DNA of 64,000 bases from Hippasteria phrygiana. Its lineage: Eukaryota; Echinodermata; Asteroidea; Valvatida; Goniasteridae. The stretch covers positions 206,433 through 270,432 of the forward strand of contig JAZGUH010000086.1 in NCBI GenBank assembly GCA_037893225.1, read 5' to 3'. Positions within the stretch are counted from its first letter, which is position 1; the number at the start of each line of letters is the position of its first letter. Positions 61,452 through 64,000 of this stretch are shown piece by piece. Position numbers and translations under genes: made by a program. The notes beneath the pieces are model-generated. The model was given only the letters and a program-made list of their open reading frames with translations, was not told where the DNA came from and did not search any database.

Positions 61452-63963
61452 TCTTTTTCAGACTTTTGCCCATAGCGTTTGTACACGATTTCTTTCTACC
61501 AGGGACTTTGGCTACTTTTATGCAGCCGATTGCCTTTAAACTTAACAGACACTTAGACCAACTACTCAGGATGCATGCCGAACTTTTACGTCATGATGAC
61601 GTCATCACGTGATTTTTTATGAATTTTTGAATTTTGAAAATCGTAACATTCATTAAATTATATCTAGCGAACAAAACAAGATATTTTCAAAATTCTTTTT
61701 CTTATAACTTTGGTATGTCTCAAAGATATGCCCTAAATTGCGAAAATTGTGTGACGTCATGATGACGTCATCAAAAATATGTTTTTTTTTTAACGCATGT
61801 AAGGGTCAATCTGATTACAAAAATGTATACATTGTATTTTTCTGTACCCAATTCCAAAATTTCATGATCGTGGCTCACTCAAGTAAGAAATGACAGCCAT
61901 TTCAAAATTTAGACCAAATTCAATATAACACAAAGGAATTCTGGGACGGGCTGATAACCATGGCTATTATGAGCTTGCTGTTTATAAAAGGGGTTGATTT
62001 CTAGTCTTTTTTCAAGTCGCTGAATTTTTGAAGTATTAAAATCGTAACATTCTTTTCAATATATCTAGCGAACAAAACAAGATATTTTCAAAATTATTTT
62101 TGTTACAGCTTTGGTATGTCTCAAAGATATGCCCTAAATGGCGAAAATTGTGTGACGTCATGATGACGTCATCAAAAATATGTGTTTTTTTTAACGCATG
62201 TAAGGGTCAATCCGATTACAAAAATGTATACATTGTATTTTTCTGTACCCAATTCCAAAATTTCATGATCGTGGCTCACTCAAGTAAGAAATGACAGCCA
62301 TTTCAAAATGTAGACCAAATTCAATATAACACAAAGGAATTGTGGGACGGGCTGATAACCATGGCTATTATGAGCTTGCTGTTTATAAAAGGGGTTGATT
62401 TCTAGTCTTTTTTCAAGTCGCTGAATTCTTGAAGTTTTATAATCGTAACATTCTTTTCACTATATCTAGCGAACAAAACAAGATATTTTCAAAATTCTTT
62501 TTGTTATAGCTTTGGTATGTCTCAAAGATATGCCCTAAAAAGCGAAAATTGTGTGACGTCATGATGACGTCATAAAAAAATTCTTTTTTCAAGTCGATAG
62601 AATATTGCCCATAGCATTTGTAAACGTTTACTTTCTTACCGGCCACATTGGCTACTTTTAAACTTGGCAGACACTTACCCCAACTGCTCACAATGTGTGC
62701 CGAACCTTTACGTCCTGATGACGTCATCACATGTCACGTGACGTCATCTTAAAGGGGCATTTTTCGAAGCCATATATCTACAAAAGTACAAGTCCGATTA
62801 AGTTGGAACGTAATATCTAGGTATGCCACCGGGTGTTATAGATGAACATTGACATGACGTTATGATCAAGTCATAACATGTCACGTGGTGTCATCTTAAA
62901 GGGGCACTCGCTAGATTATTGCCCTTAGCATTTGTAAACGTTTTCTTTCTTACTGGCCACTTTGGCTACTTTTAAACTTGGCAGACACTTACCCCAACTG
63001 CTCACAACGTGTGGCGAACTTTTACGTCATGATGATGTCATCACATGTCACGTGACGCCATCTTAAAGGGGCATTTTTTCGAAGCCATATATCTACAAAA
63101 GTACAAGTCCGATTAAGTTGAAACGTAATATCTAGGTATGCCACCGGGTGTTATAGATGGAAATTGACATGACGTTATGATGACGTCATCACATGTTACG
63201 TGACGTCATCTTAAAGGGGCAGTTTTTGAAGCCATATATATTAAGAAGTACATGTCCGATTAAGTTGAAAAGTAATATCTAGGTAGCCCAATAGGTTTAT
63301 AGATCAAAATTGACATGACATTATTATGATGTCATCACATGTCACATGACGTCATCTTAAAGGTGCAGTTTTTGAAGCCATATATAAACAAAAGTACAAG
63401 TCCGATTAAGTTCAAAAGTAATATCTAGGTAGCCCAGTAGGTATTTTAAATAACAAAATTATTGATGTCATGATTACGTCATCACTCGTTTCGTGTCATT
63501 ATCTTAAAGGGGCATTTTTCTCAAAGCCATATATCTTCAAAAGTACAGGTCCGATTTATTTGAAATGTAATATATAGTCGGGTAGGCAAGCAGGTTTATA
63601 GATGAAAATTGACGTGACGTTATGATGACGTCATCACATGTCACGTCACGTTATCTTAAAGGGGCAGTTTTTAAAGCCATACATTGTATATCTACAAAAG
63701 TACAAGTTCGATTATTTTAAATGTAATATCTAGGTAGGTCAGCAAGTTTACAGATGAAAATGTACATTACGTTATGATGACGTCATCACAAGTGACTATT
63801 ACAAACAACTTTAATTATTTTCAAAGTCTAACAAAGAAAACTGGCAGCAGCGCGATTGTTTGACAAACTTAAATTATTGTATTCTCATTTCACATCCAAA
63901 AAATAAAAAAACAAAAACGAAACAGCCCTGTGTTTGTCCACAAACACCTCCCATTGGCTCTAG
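61452..63963 (+). mobile_element. Helitron-like copy 23
   Basis: 2512 bp. Head at 61452, A units at about 62004 and 62405, B, C and tail as in copy 11. Hairpin at 63930-63947, CTAG at 63960-63963. It is about 402 bp shorter than copy 11, that is, one A unit fewer. It also keeps the empty site of the retrotransposon (about 63270-63285). Confidence 0.7.
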
Positions 63964-63968
63964 TTTTT

Positions 63969-64000
63969 GGCTGTTTCGAAAGTTTTTCGAAACAGCCCTT
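63969..64000 (+). repeat. Hairpin module cut by the window end
   Basis: CGAA-type hairpin at 63969-63997, six bases after the CTAG of copy 23. The following TTGTTTTCG part lies beyond the window. Confidence 0.75.

Noticed and set aside
1..64000. Simple centromeric-type satellite
   Set aside because: Several unit types occur in a fixed order between defined ends, and duplications respect those ends. This fits mobile elements better, although such an array could still serve a chromosomal role.
1..64000. tRNA, rRNA or tRNA-derived SINE
   Set aside because: I found no cloverleaf, no B-box such as GGTTCGAATCC and no rRNA-like stretch by eye.

Overview
The window is eukaryotic, most likely from an invertebrate animal. 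It has no prokaryotic genes. The only convincing protein-coding genes are the two ORFs of a non-LTR retrotransposon of the CR1/L2 group. The rest is an AT-rich array of long, related repeats, all in the same orientation. I cannot name the species.

About 57 of the 64 kb is a head-to-tail array of 23 copies of what I read as a non-autonomous Helitron-like (rolling-circle, Helentron/HINE-type) element. A typical copy begins with TCTTTTTCAG directly after an oligo-T tract. It continues through a head module, tandem 'A' units of about 401 bp, 'B' units of about 314 bp and 'C' units of about 146 bp. It ends in an A-rich stretch, a GTGTTTGT/ACAAACAC hairpin, a 4-13 nt spacer and CTAG, followed again by oligo-T. 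A hairpin just upstream of a CTRR end is the standard 3' terminus of Helitrons. No Rep/helicase ORF is present, so mobility would have to be supplied in trans. Some copies carry other modules: 'D' units (about 285 bp; copies 1, 14 and 16) and 'E' units (about 604 bp; copies 3 and 14).

Several duplications coincide exactly with these termini: 42756-45129 with 56403-58776 (2374 bp each), 2623-4592 with 17376-19347, and 12635-17354 with 46800-51519 (4720 bp each). The last contains two elements. The upstream one has lost its 3' terminus, so the duplicated unit is what read-through to the next terminator would give.

Between CTAG and the next head, some junctions hold a second small repeat. It is a 13-14 bp stem hairpin (GGCTGTTTCGAA type) followed by TTGTTTTCGTTAAG and oligo-T. 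Eight sit in tandem at 33090-33548, and their stems vary with compensating changes.

A 5.05 kb retrotransposon at about 24408-29460 interrupts copy 10. ORF1 (coiled coil plus SGNH esterase) and ORF2 (endonuclease plus reverse transcriptase) are both open. The empty site survives in copies 11 and 23, so the insertion is younger than that duplication. At about 38.1-40.0 kb, copy 13 holds an unrelated sequence of about 950 bp present twice in tandem.

The repeat units are full of consensus CRE sites (TGACGTCA), usually as doublets 11 bp apart, and many overlap an E-box (CACGTGACGTCA). Most full A units also end in TATAAAAG. Whether any of this is transcriptionally active cannot be judged from sequence alone.
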